The notes beneath the pieces were generated by a model. The model was given only the letters and a program-made list of their open reading frames with translations, made no database searches and was not told the origin of the DNA. From positions 434,001-498,000 of the forward strand of contig NZ_OZ245776.1 in assembly GCF_965227735.1 (NCBI RefSeq): a stretch of 64,000 nucleotides of DNA, read 5' to 3'. This stretch comes from Larkinella sp965227735 (GTDB taxonomy: Bacteria; Bacteroidota; Bacteroidia; Cytophagales; Spirosomataceae). Positions 50,326 to 58,675 of the stretch are shown in pieces (position 1 is the first letter of the stretch; each line of letters starts with the position of its first letter). Both the position numbers and the translations under genes were made by a program.

Positions 50326-51271
50326 AAACGTCCACTTTGTTCTTTACCGGTTTTACGGTTTTCAGGTAGTCGTAAATCGCTCCCAGATCCTGCTCCGACA
50401 TCCCGGCATACATCGACCACGGCATGACGGTATTGAATCCATTCCCCACGTCGGGTGCTTTGAACGTCGTTGGGTCGTAGGTTTTAAACCGGGCGATGAA
50501 TGCAGCTTTTGTCCAGGTTCCGATACCGGTTTCCGAATCGGGGGTGATGTTGGCCGTGCGAAGAATGCCATTCGCCAGTTTGATTTCCGTGCCTCCCGCA
50601 AAAGCGGCTTTTTTCGTCATTCCGCCCATCCCCCGGCGTGTGTGGCAGTCGGCGCAACCGGCCATCGTAACCAGATACTTTCCGTATTCCGCCCCGGTTT
50701 TTTCAACGGGCATCGTCTGAAACCGGGCTTTGTGCGGCATCATTTTCATCGCCAGTTTGATCGGTGCAGCGGGTTTTGATTCGGGTACGGCATTTTCCAC
50801 CGGCTCCAGCGTTCGCACATAAGCCAGAATCGACCGGGCATCGCTCTCATCCATTTTCCCGTAATTGGCGTAGGGCATCAACGGAAACAGCGGTTTTCCG
50901 TTTTTCGAAACGCCCGCCGTCATCGCCAGCAATAGCTCTGTATCGCTCCAGTTTTTCAGCGCAAAGGGTGTGATGTTTTTGGCGTAATACGTTCCCGGCA
51001 ACCCGTAGTTTTTGCCGAATTCTGCCCCTGCGCCACCCAGCGTTCCCGACACAACCGGCCCTGTCAGCCGGGAATAATCCCGTTTGGAATGGCAATCCAT
51101 ACAAACCGCCACGTGGTTGGCGAGATAACGACCGCGCTCGATCTGGGCCGTTGCGGTAGGGAGCGTGACGGTCCGAATGCGACCGCTGGCCGGCGAGTAG
51201 GCCTTGGGATTCACGCAGCAACTGATGGCAACCGAAAAGGCCGCCAGAAGCAGGAACGAAAAACGATTCAT
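50312..51271 (-). CDS. di-haem cytochrome c
   Basis: This 319-residue exported protein has an N-terminal signal with candidate lipidation Cys in AISCC (18-19). Two c-type haem sites are seen: CMDCH (57-61) with downstream Met ligand candidates, and CADCH near 206-210. Sequence such as YLANHVAVCMDCHSKRDYSR and GIGTWTKAAFIARFKTYDP is typical of the c-type subunits of membrane-bound alcohol or aldehyde dehydrogenases. It likely passes electrons to the respiratory chain. No dehydrogenase partner lies next to it. It overlaps recR at the 3' ends. Confidence 0.9.
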   Translation of the reverse strand: MNRFSFLLLAAFSVAISCCVNPKAYSPASGRIRTVTLPTATAQIERGRYLANHVAVCMDCHSKRDYSRLTGPVVSGTLGGAGAEFGKNYGLPGTYYAKNITPFALKNWSDTELLLAMTAGVSKNGKPLFPLMPYANYGKMDESDARSILAYVRTLEPVENAVPESKPAAPIKLAMKMMPHKARFQTMPVEKTGAEYGKYLVTMAGCADCHTRRGMGGMTKKAAFAGGTEIKLANGILRTANITPDSETGIGTWTKAAFIARFKTYDPTTFKAPDVGNGFNTVMPWSMYAGMSEQDLGAIYDYLKTVKPVKNKVDVFTRR

Positions 51272-51471
51272 TTCAGGAGTTGTTTACTGTGCCGCAATAC
51301 TACGAAACTTCCCCTTTTTCATCCGCATCGGATTCTCACTCTTGAGCGAACGGAAACCGAATTCCGTGACGTTTGTTGCAAAAAAGTCGCTTTCTTTGCG
51401 AATCATGAAAACATTGCCGTTTCGGGCGTGTTTTCCAACAAACCGGGTATCTCACCTCAAACTATTTAGAT

Positions 51472-52182
51472 ATGAATCGCAGTGAGTTTTTAAAAGTAGC
51501 CTTTGGAAGCGTCCTCACCCTGAAAGCCCTCCAGTCGTCGGCCTTTGCCGGGTCGTTCCAGGCCGAAGGGCCCTTCAAACTGGCTCCGCTCCCCTTTGAC
51601 TCGGGTGCGCTGGAACCGCACATCGACAAACAGACGATGGAAATCCACCACGGCAAACACCATAAAGCGTATGTCGATAACCTGAACAAAGCCGTAGCCG
51701 GTTCTGCGATGGCGTCAATGTCCATTGACGAACTGGTGAAAAAGATAGACAGCAGCACCCCCGCGGCCATTCGGAACAACGGGGGCGGCCACTGGAATCA
51801 CACGTTTTTCTGGAACATTCTCGGTGCCAATGGCGGCAAACAGCCTTCCGGCAATCTGGCCGAAGCCATCACCAAAAAGTATGGTTCCTTCGATAAGTTC
51901 AAGGAAGAATGGGCCAAAGCGGCAACGGGCCGTTTTGGTTCCGGCTGGGCGTGGCTGATTGTCAACGGACAAAACATCGACATCGTTTCAACCCCCAACC
52001 AGGACAACCCGCTGATGGCGCTGGCCGAGAAGAAAGGTACGCCGATCCTGGGCCTCGACGTGTGGGAACATGCTTACTACCTGAAATACCAAAACCGCCG
52101 TCCCGATTACATTGCTGCGTTCTGGAACGTGGTCAACTGGGCGAAAGTCAATGAGTTGTATAATGCTGCCATGAAAGCCTGA
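51472..52182 (+). CDS. exported Fe/Mn superoxide dismutase
   Basis: This 236-residue protein converts superoxide to peroxide and O2. Metal ligands are visible: His in MEIHHGKHHKAYVDNL, His in GGGHWNHTFFW, and Asp and His in LDVWEHAYYLKY. The first 26 residues (MNRSEFLKVAFGSVLTLKAL, then QSSAFAG) form an export signal, so this is an envelope or periplasmic SOD, longer than the cytosolic type. A TTTCTTTG (51391) preceded by TTTG may be its promoter. It ends in a strong terminator. Confidence 0.95.
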   Translation: MNRSEFLKVAFGSVLTLKALQSSAFAGSFQAEGPFKLAPLPFDSGALEPHIDKQTMEIHHGKHHKAYVDNLNKAVAGSAMASMSIDELVKKIDSSTPAAIRNNGGGHWNHTFFWNILGANGGKQPSGNLAEAITKKYGSFDKFKEEWAKAATGRFGSGWAWLIVNGQNIDIVSTPNQDNPLMALAEKKGTPILGLDVWEHAYYLKYQNRRPDYIAAFWNVVNWAKVNELYNAAMKA

Positions 52183-52199
52183 CAGGGCAAATCCATTAT

Positions 52200-52269
52200 T
52201 TGAGCCTACCGGTTTGGGAATGTATACGGTATACATTGCCAAAAACCGGTAGGCTCAACTGCGTTTTTT
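52200..52269 (+). terminator. two-part hairpin terminator after the SOD gene
   Basis: The outer stem TTGAGCCTACCGGTTT / AAACCGGTAGGCTCAA encloses a second perfect hairpin AATGTATAC-G-GTATACATT, followed within six bases by TTTTTT. The element ends three bases before the next promoter's -7 box. Confidence 0.88.
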
Positions 52270-52271
52270 AC

Positions 52272-52279
52272 TACCTTTG
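52272..52279 (+). promoter_or_regulatory. promoter -7 element for the 2OG-Fe dioxygenase gene
   Basis: TACCTTTG matches TAnnTTTG exactly, 31 bases before the ATG. Its -33 region would fall in the right arm of the preceding terminator. Confidence 0.6.
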
Positions 52280-52309
52280 CGCATTGACTAAACGGAGGGC
52301 ATCAACAAC

Positions 52310-53266
52310 ATGAGCGACATTCTTTATGACCAGATTCCGTCGTTGGATCTGGCCGATTTCAAGTCCGGAGATCAAGAGCGGAAGGCGAAATTTGTCCGGG
52401 ATTTGGGAGCGGCTTTTAACAACATCGGTTTTGTCTCCATCCGAAACCACGGTTTAACCGACGAATTGACGGACAATCTTTATAGCTCGGTGAAAGATTT
52501 TTTTTCGGCCGGCGAAGAAACCAAGAAGAAATACGAATTCCCGGAACTACACGGCCAGCGTGGGTATGTGGGCAAGAATAAAGAAACGGCGAAAGGTTTT
52601 AAAGTAGCCGATTTGAAGGAATTCTACCACGTCGGACAACCGGAACCGATCAACGGGATGCCGGAGAATGTATTTCCGGACGAATTCCCGGATTTCAAAG
52701 AAAATACCGTCGTTGCTTACCAGACCCTCGAACAGGCGGGTCGGACGCTGCTGCGGGCCATTGCCCTGTATCTCGAACTGCCGGAAGATTATTTTGAGGA
52801 CAAAGTGGACCACGGCGACAGCATTCTGCGCGCCATTCACTATTTCCCGCTAAACCCCGATCTCGTTCAGGAAGGGGCCGTTCGGGCCGCTGCACATGGC
52901 GACATCAACCTCATTACGCTCCTGATGGGTGCCAGCGCCGAGGGGCTGGAAGTGTTGCGTCGCGACGGTAAATGGATTCCGATTACGGCTCTCCCTGATC
53001 AGGTGATTGTCAACGTCGGCGACATGCTCGACCGCCTGACAAACCACAAACTGAAATCGACCATCCATCGCGTGGTGAATCCGCCCCGCGAAAAAATGAA
53101 CAGCCCCCGGTATTCGATTCCGTTTTTCATGCACCCCCGGGGCGATATGGACCTGACCTCACTGGAAAGCTGCATTTCGACCGAAAACCCCAAGATTTAC
53201 GAAGATATGACCGCCGGTGCTTTCCTCGATGAGCGTTTACGCGAACTGGGTTTGAAGAAGAGTTAA
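52310..53266 (+). CDS. isopenicillin-N-synthase-like 2-oxoglutarate/Fe(II) dioxygenase
   Basis: This 318-residue soluble oxygenase starts with the DIOX_N domain (IPSLDLADFKSGD, GFVSIRNHGL). The jelly-roll core has the iron ligands His and Asp in AAAHGDINLITLL and the distal His in STIHRVVNP. The 2-oxoglutarate-binding RxS is RYSIPFF. The family hydroxylates or desaturates small molecules; no biosynthetic genes flank it, so the substrate is unknown. It has its own promoter and a terminal hairpin. Confidence 0.93.
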   Translation: MSDILYDQIPSLDLADFKSGDQERKAKFVRDLGAAFNNIGFVSIRNHGLTDELTDNLYSSVKDFFSAGEETKKKYEFPELHGQRGYVGKNKETAKGFKVADLKEFYHVGQPEPINGMPENVFPDEFPDFKENTVVAYQTLEQAGRTLLRAIALYLELPEDYFEDKVDHGDSILRAIHYFPLNPDLVQEGAVRAAAHGDINLITLLMGASAEGLEVLRRDGKWIPITALPDQVIVNVGDMLDRLTNHKLKSTIHRVVNPPREKMNSPRYSIPFFMHPRGDMDLTSLESCISTENPKIYEDMTAGAFLDERLRELGLKKS

Positions 53267-53304
53267 ATTCTGGTATCTTTCGTTCGAGTTACCCGCTTGT
53301 TTTT

Positions 53305-53355
53305 GTCGTACCGTGACCAGCCCCATGCCGGTAGTCTTCCGGTTCACGGTACGAC
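53305..53355 (+). terminator. branched hairpin after the dioxygenase gene
   Basis: The 12-bp stem GTCGTACCGTGA / TCACGGTACGAC encloses a smaller hairpin CCGGTAGTCTTCCGG. It lies 39 bases after the stop codon. A T run precedes but does not follow it, so it is a probable terminator or a repeat element. Confidence 0.5.
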
Positions 53356-53374
53356 AGAATAACGATCTTCGTGT

Positions 53375-54586
53375 ATGGCCTCTTACCTTTCAACGCTCTC
53401 TCCTATCGCTCCGGTAAGGCGCATACGCTATATTATTTTCCTGAAAGACGTCCTGATTCTGGCCTGTACGACCTTTGGTGGCCCCCAGATTCACCTGGCG
53501 ATGATGCTCGACCGGTTTGTGGTGAAACGGCGTTACCTGACCGAAGCCGAATTGATGGAGTTGAACGCCCTTTGTCAGATCCTGCCCGGCCCGACTTCCA
53601 CGCAAACCGTTACGGCCCTGGGGTTCAAAATCGGCGGTCCCAACCTGGCGTATTTGACATTGATTGTCTGGGCGTTTCCGGGTGTGATGGTCATGACGCT
53701 GGTGGCCATTGGCATTTATTACGTTCAGCAAAACTCCATCTCGCTGAATTTCACCCGGTTTATTCAGCCTATGGCCGTCGGTTTTCTGATCGTGGCCGGT
53801 TACCGAATTGCCAAAAAGGTGATTCTCAACCAGATGGGAATGGTATTGGCCATCATCTCGGCCCTCACAGCCTATGCCTTTCCGTCGCCGTATATCACGC
53901 CCGTTGTTCTCGTAGCAGGCGGTTTTGCCACGGCTTTTGCCTACAAGAAACACGAGAAGATGGAAAAAGCGCCATTCAATATTCAATGGGCCAACTTTTT
54001 TCTCTGGATTGGTGTCCTGCTGGCTGCCGCTACGCTGGGGGCCATCACCAAATCGCTCCCCCTCCGCCTGTTCGAAAACTTTTACCGCAACGGTAGTCTG
54101 GTCTTCGGCGGGGGGCAGGTGTTGACACCCATGCTCTACAACGAGTTCGTCGAATTCAAGCACTACCTGAGTCGGCAGGAATTTCTGTCGGGTTTAGCCA
54201 TCGTGCAGGTTACACCGGGGCCGGTTTTTTCGTTTGCGTCCTACATCGGGGTACTGTCCATGCGGGATGACGGGTTGAGCGGTCAACTGCTGGGCGGTTT
54301 TTCGGCCACCGCCGGTATTTTCCTGCCCGGCACCTTCCTGATATTCTTCGTGTACCGGTTTTGGAATCAACTGAAACGCTACCGCGCCGTTCGGGCTTCG
54401 CTGGAAGGAATCAATGCCGCCAGCACGGGGCTCACTGCATCGGCGGCCATTTCTCTGTTTCAACCCATGGCCGAAAACGGGCTGTCGGTCATTGTGGTTG
54501 TTGTCACGATTTTACTGCTGGAATACACCAAAATACCGCCCTACCTGCTGATTGTTACGGGACTTTTCGCCGGTTTTCTGGTTTAA
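53375..54586 (+). CDS. chrA: chromate transporter ChrA family protein
   Basis: This 403-residue membrane protein consists of two homologous CHR domains. The first has FLKDVLILACTTFGGPQIHL and LCQILPGPTSTQTVTALGF; the second has YRNGSLVFGGGQVLTPMLYN and LAIVQVTPGPVFSFASYIG, the PGP motifs being the family signature. About ten membrane segments are visible. Members export chromate or sulfate-like anions; sulfate-linked physiology would fit the sulfatase cluster elsewhere in the window, but there is no direct link. The start is the ATG at 53375. Confidence 0.92.
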   Translation: MASYLSTLSPIAPVRRIRYIIFLKDVLILACTTFGGPQIHLAMMLDRFVVKRRYLTEAELMELNALCQILPGPTSTQTVTALGFKIGGPNLAYLTLIVWAFPGVMVMTLVAIGIYYVQQNSISLNFTRFIQPMAVGFLIVAGYRIAKKVILNQMGMVLAIISALTAYAFPSPYITPVVLVAGGFATAFAYKKHEKMEKAPFNIQWANFFLWIGVLLAAATLGAITKSLPLRLFENFYRNGSLVFGGGQVLTPMLYNEFVEFKHYLSRQEFLSGLAIVQVTPGPVFSFASYIGVLSMRDDGLSGQLLGGFSATAGIFLPGTFLIFFVYRFWNQLKRYRAVRASLEGINAASTGLTASAAISLFQPMAENGLSVIVVVVTILLLEYTKIPPYLLIVTGLFAGFLV

Positions 54587-54724
54587 ACCACTTGCTCCCG
54601 ACCTGCCTCCGGCCTGGTTTCTCAAAAGTAACAGGGACTGACTCATTTGTGACAGCCTTTTCGGGCGTTGAAGCCGACCTTTGATCTATCCAAAACGGAT
54701 AACCAAACCAAAACTTCACACGCC

Positions 54725-55129
54725 ATGAAAACGCTTATCAAATCCCTGCTCGTCGCCTTTACCCTGACGTTGATTACCGTCTCTGCTTCTCTGGCTGAAA
54801 CTCATAAACCCATCGGCCGGCCCAAAAATGTAGCTTCTTTTAAAAGTAGTATTTATACCACCCGTGAAGGAAAAGTTCAAATTGCTTTAAACAAAGAAAG
54901 CGGTGGCTCTGTGATGGTTCGGCTCACCAATAAGGCCGGAGCCGAATTCTTCGTCCAGCAGTTTGGCAAACGTCACCAGGCTTCCCGGCTACGGCTGGAC
55001 GTCAGTTCATTGCCCGACGGAATCTACCAGATCGCCATCACCAATGGCGTCGAAACCACCACCTACGGACTGACCCTGGGCAGCCAACAACAAACGGGTC
55101 CGGTTTCCCGCCTGGTGGCTTTCAACTAA
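54725..55129 (+). CDS. small secreted beta-sandwich protein (DUF3244/T9SS-tail-like)
   Basis: From the ATG at 54725 the protein has 134 residues; an upstream in-frame start adds 19 polar residues before the signal peptide and is rejected. The signal ends near SLAE (22-25). The mature domain GGSVMVRLTNKAGAEFFVQQ followed by SSLPDGIYQIAITNG resembles DUF3244 or T9SS C-terminal-type beta-sandwich domains without the usual long catalytic part. It is probably a periplasmic or surface accessory protein. Two related tail domains may suggest origin from a cargo protein. Confidence 0.7.
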   Translation: MKTLIKSLLVAFTLTLITVSASLAETHKPIGRPKNVASFKSSIYTTREGKVQIALNKESGGSVMVRLTNKAGAEFFVQQFGKRHQASRLRLDVSSLPDGIYQIAITNGVETTTYGLTLGSQQQTGPVSRLVAFN

Positions 55130-55321
55130 ATCGCATTGCCCCAACCTACAAATGACTGATTATATCCACCCGGAACGGCTGACTCTGCAAAGCGTTGGCC
55201 TTTTTTCATTTGTAAAAGTTTTCGATAACGCATGAGAGCTGCCGACCAGCAACCGGGCCGCTATTGCTCCAATGCTAGATAACGGCTTCCCTCGCAAACT
55301 TCGCCCGGTACTCCAGCGCTT

Positions 55322-55927
55322 TCATTTCCAATAATCGTACTGCATATACCGGGCCGTCTCGTCGGCGACGGTTTTGCCCAATAGCCTTCCGACGACGTAC
55401 AGCGACATGTCGATGCCGGCTGAAATCCCTGCCGAAGTAATGATTTTTCCGTTATCGACAAACCGCTCAGAAAGGCGTAGTTCGGTATTCGGGGCGGCTT
55501 TTTGCATGCCATCGACCGCCAGGAAATGCGTTGTAGCGGCCAGACCGTCCAGCAAACCGGCTTTGCCGAGGATAAACGATCCGGTACAAACCGACAGGAC
55601 CAGTTCGGCGGTTGCGGCCGTCCGGCGAACCCAGTTGAGCACCGCCGAATTGTCCATTTCCCGCCGGGAGCCGTAGGGCGTTCCGTCCGCGTGCTGACCA
55701 CCTCCGCCCGGTACAATGATGATATCGGCCTTTGGATGATCATTGAGCAGATAGGTTGGGTTCAGACTGAGACCATTGCGGGCATAAACCGGTCCGCGTT
55801 CAGCCACCGTAACAACCCGGAAAGGTTTGGGGTCGTGGTGCCGACCGGCCACACCAAAAACTTCGAAGGGTCCGGCAAAATCGAGCACTTCGATTTCATT
55901 GAAGAGAAAAATGGCAACCGTGCGCAT
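55322..55927 (-). CDS. DJ-1/PfpI family protein (GATase1-like)
   Basis: This 201-residue cytosolic protein starts MRTVAIFLFNEIEVLDFAGP, typical of the AraC-associated or stand-alone DJ-1/PfpI group. The nucleophile elbow is SVCTGSFILGKAGLL with the Cys near 115, and the conserved acidic residue is in NEIEVLD. Members include isonitrile hydratases and glyoxalase- or chaperone-like proteins; the exact activity cannot be deduced. The start ATG at 55927 is well placed. Confidence 0.9.
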   Translation of the reverse strand: MRTVAIFLFNEIEVLDFAGPFEVFGVAGRHHDPKPFRVVTVAERGPVYARNGLSLNPTYLLNDHPKADIIIVPGGGGQHADGTPYGSRREMDNSAVLNWVRRTAATAELVLSVCTGSFILGKAGLLDGLAATTHFLAVDGMQKAAPNTELRLSERFVDNGKIITSAGISAGIDMSLYVVGRLLGKTVADETARYMQYDYWK

Positions 55928-56161
55928 GAGCAGAAAAAGCGTTCAGGTAAAATTAGAGTTCCTGCGGGATGGTTCCAAATTTCCGAAAGCAATACATTCC
56001 TGTATTCCCCGGCTGATCCCTGTCATCTGGCTGTCCGCCACGTTACTAATCCAATGCAACAAAACCCTGCAAGCAATAAACCAGTTATTTACAAAAGAAT
56101 GTAATAACCCCGTCTATTGAGTACATTACGGGGACTGGCTTCTGAAACATAAAAACTGGAA

Positions 56162-56554
56162 ATGATGAACGAGAAAAATGGACGGAAAGCAGCCCGAATT
56201 TTATTAGGGGGTAGTTTGCTATTTGCCGGTATCAGTCACCTGACTTTTGCCCGGAAAGAATTCAAGGCGCAGGTTCCGGATTGGGTGCCTCTAAAAAAAG
56301 ACGATACGGTTCTGTATTCCGGTTTGGCCGAAATCGCATTGGGCAGCAGTCTGGTATTTACGGGACAAAAGCACGAACAAAGTATCGGAAAAGCTGCAGC
56401 CTCATTTTTTACGGCTATTTTTCCCGGTAACATCTCCCAATACGCCAATAAACGCAGTGCTTTTGGCCTGAATACGGATAAAAAGCGGTTTTTACGGTTA
56501 TTTTTCCAGCCTGTACTGGTTTATTGGGCTTTAAAAAGCACGAATAACCTTTAA
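56162..56554 (+). CDS. DoxX-like membrane protein
   Basis: This 130-residue protein has three to four membrane segments: ARILLGGSLLFAGISHLTFA near 11-30, VLYSGLAEIALGSSLVFTG near 50-68, KAAASFFTAIFPGNISQYA and a C-terminal hydrophobic end. This is the DoxX/DoxD-like pattern with a conserved SHL near the end of the first helix. Function in the family is poorly defined (quinone-linked or redox stress). It is followed by the palindrome at 56566. Confidence 0.75.
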   Translation: MMNEKNGRKAARILLGGSLLFAGISHLTFARKEFKAQVPDWVPLKKDDTVLYSGLAEIALGSSLVFTGQKHEQSIGKAAASFFTAIFPGNISQYANKRSAFGLNTDKKRFLRLFFQPVLVYWALKSTNNL

Positions 56555-56565
56555 TTTCGAATGAT

Positions 56566-56646
56566 AAATGTAAAATGAGGAATGTTGAATGTAAAAGTGC
56601 AAGGTCTAACGATACTTTTACATTGAAAATTCTCCATTTTACATTT
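56566..56646. repeat. intergenic palindrome of repeated words (type B, TGTAAAA)
   Basis: The 33-base left arm (56566-56598) starts AAATGTAAAATG and ends AATGTAAAAGT; its complement is at 56614-56646 with five mismatches. The loop is 15 bases. The arm is itself an imperfect tandem of the TGTAAAA word, like the word-built palindrome at 47627. Confidence 0.7.
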
Positions 56647-56674
56647 GAAATTCCCTTAATAGCCCGCCCTTACG

Positions 56675-58639
56675 ATGAAGACCAAAATACTCCTGGTGGA
56701 TGATGAAGCCGATCTGGAAACCCTTTTTCGGCAACGTTTTCGCCAGGCTATTCAAAATGGAACCTACGAGTTTGTGTTTGCCCGGGACGGCCGACAGGCC
56801 CTCCTGATTCTGGAACAGCAACCGGACATCGACCTGATCCTGACCGATCTCAACATGCCCGGCATGGACGGCCTAACACTGTTGAACCGTCTTCAGGAAA
56901 TGAATTCTCTGGTGCCCGCAGTAGTCCTCACAGCCTACGGCGACATGACCAAAATCCGAACTGCCATGAACCGGGGTGCCTTCGACTTTCTAACAAAACC
57001 CATTGATTTCGAGGACCTTACAATCACCATCGAAAAGAGTAGCCGGTACATTCATCAGTTGCGCGAAACCCATGAATCGAAGGCTGTCGACGCCATGAAA
57101 ACGCGGTTTTTCACCAACATTACCCACGAATTGCGTACCCCGCTTTCGTTGATCATTTCTCCGGTCGATAAACTGCTGGAAACCGGCGATTTGCCGGAAC
57201 ACCTTCACCCGCCCCTGGTCACCGTCCGCCGGAACGCCCGGCAAATCCTGCGGCTCATCAACCAGTTGATGACACTCAACCAGCTCGAAGCCCGGCAAAT
57301 GGAACTGGTCGAGCAGGTGGGCGATTTGCCCGGTTTTGTGAGCCAACTGGTGGATTTGTTTCGCCCCTCGACGGACGTCAAGAACCTTACTCTGGCCTAT
57401 GAAACGGATTTACCCGCTGGTAATTACCGCTTCGATGCAGGCAAGTGGGAGACGATTCTGTTCAATTTGCTGACCAACGCCATCCGGTTTACGTCCGTCG
57501 GTGGCATCACGGTTTCACTCCACCAGACACCTACCGGGGGGCGTCTGGCCGTACGCGATACCGGCATCGGCATAACCGCCCATAAATTGCCGCACGTCTT
57601 CGATCGCTACTATCAGGGTGATAATCAGCGTATTCGGGCCAACGACACCACCGGAGTCAGTTTGGCACTGGTGCGCGAACTCACCCTGCGGCTGGGCGGC
57701 ACCATTGAGGTCGAGAGCCAGATTGAAGGGGGCGTTGAACCGTCGGGAACGGTTTTCGTGCTGGAATTGCCCATTCACCGTACGAATGGCGAGGAAGGAA
57801 TCCCGCCGGTGGAAGCTCCTTCGGTAGCGATCGATCTGCCCGCCCGTGCCGGGGATTCGCCCGGTAAAAATCAGACCGGCATTGCGGATCTACCTCCTCT
57901 CGTGTTGGTGGTTGAAGACAACGCCGAACTGCGGGAATTTATGGTGGCCGAACTGGCCACGACCTACCGGGTTCGGTCGGCAGCCAATGGCTACGAAGGC
58001 TGGATTCTGGCGAAAGAAGAACTTCCCGCTATCATTATCACGGATTTGATGATGCCGCGCCTGGACGGACACGGCCTGATTGAGAAATTAAAGGCCGATC
58101 CGGCCACCGACCACATTGCCATTGTCTTGCTCTCGTCGAGTGCCGACGAAACGCATCGTCTTCGGGGGCTGACGCTGGGGGCCAATGATTACCTGACCAA
58201 GCCTTTTCACCTGGGCGAACTGCGGCTGCGGCTGCGTAATTTGCTCATTCACCAGCAACGGTTGCAGGAATATTACCGCCAGCAACTCGCCCAACCCGAC
58301 AGCGCCACCCCGCTCCTGAGCGTTGGGGACGAGTTTTTGCGCCGTTTGTACACCCTCATCGAGCAGCACCTGGATGATTCGACGCTGAGTGTTGAATGGC
58401 TGGCCGACGAACTGGCGATGAGTCGAAAAGCCCTGTACTTGAAGGTACACAACCTGACCCATCTGTCGCCGGTGGAGCTGATCCGGCAATACCGCCTTCG
58501 CAAAGCCATTGATTTGCTTCGCCTGGGACACAGTGCGGCCGAAACCGCTTATCTGGTGGGTTTTGAAACACCCTCTTATTTTACCAAAGTCTTTCGGGAG
58601 TTTTACCACCAAACCCCAACTTCGTACCGTAAAGGCTGA
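56675..58639 (+). CDS. cytosolic hybrid two-component protein: REC-HisKA-HATPase-REC-AraC
   Basis: This 654-residue protein has no membrane segment. Receiver 1 (1-125) has phospho-acceptor Asp58 in LILTDLNMPG. HisKA has His151 in FFTNITHELRTPL. The ATPase domain has the N box NLLTNAIRFT, G1 DTGIGI and a degenerate G2 (TTGVSLALVREL). Receiver 2 (about 415-530) has IIITDLMMPRLDG. The C-terminal AraC-type double HTH (about 550-654) has LSVEWLADELAMSRKALYLK and SAAETAYLVGFETPSYFTKV. It can therefore receive a phosphate at its N-terminus, phosphorelay internally and bind DNA in one chain. The sensor feeding receiver 1 must be a separate kinase. Monocistronic. Confidence 0.93.
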   Translation: MKTKILLVDDEADLETLFRQRFRQAIQNGTYEFVFARDGRQALLILEQQPDIDLILTDLNMPGMDGLTLLNRLQEMNSLVPAVVLTAYGDMTKIRTAMNRGAFDFLTKPIDFEDLTITIEKSSRYIHQLRETHESKAVDAMKTRFFTNITHELRTPLSLIISPVDKLLETGDLPEHLHPPLVTVRRNARQILRLINQLMTLNQLEARQMELVEQVGDLPGFVSQLVDLFRPSTDVKNLTLAYETDLPAGNYRFDAGKWETILFNLLTNAIRFTSVGGITVSLHQTPTGGRLAVRDTGIGITAHKLPHVFDRYYQGDNQRIRANDTTGVSLALVRELTLRLGGTIEVESQIEGGVEPSGTVFVLELPIHRTNGEEGIPPVEAPSVAIDLPARAGDSPGKNQTGIADLPPLVLVVEDNAELREFMVAELATTYRVRSAANGYEGWILAKEELPAIIITDLMMPRLDGHGLIEKLKADPATDHIAIVLLSSSADETHRLRGLTLGANDYLTKPFHLGELRLRLRNLLIHQQRLQEYYRQQLAQPDSATPLLSVGDEFLRRLYTLIEQHLDDSTLSVEWLADELAMSRKALYLKVHNLTHLSPVELIRQYRLRKAIDLLRLGHSAAETAYLVGFETPSYFTKVFREFYHQTPTSYRKG

Positions 58640-58675
58640 CGGTTTTCGACGCAGTTAAATATACTGAAACTTTAG

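Noticed and set aside
51405..51485. 26-codon ORF overlapping the SOD start as a leader peptide
   Set aside because: It overlaps the SOD gene out of frame and shows no sign of conservation or motif; probably chance.
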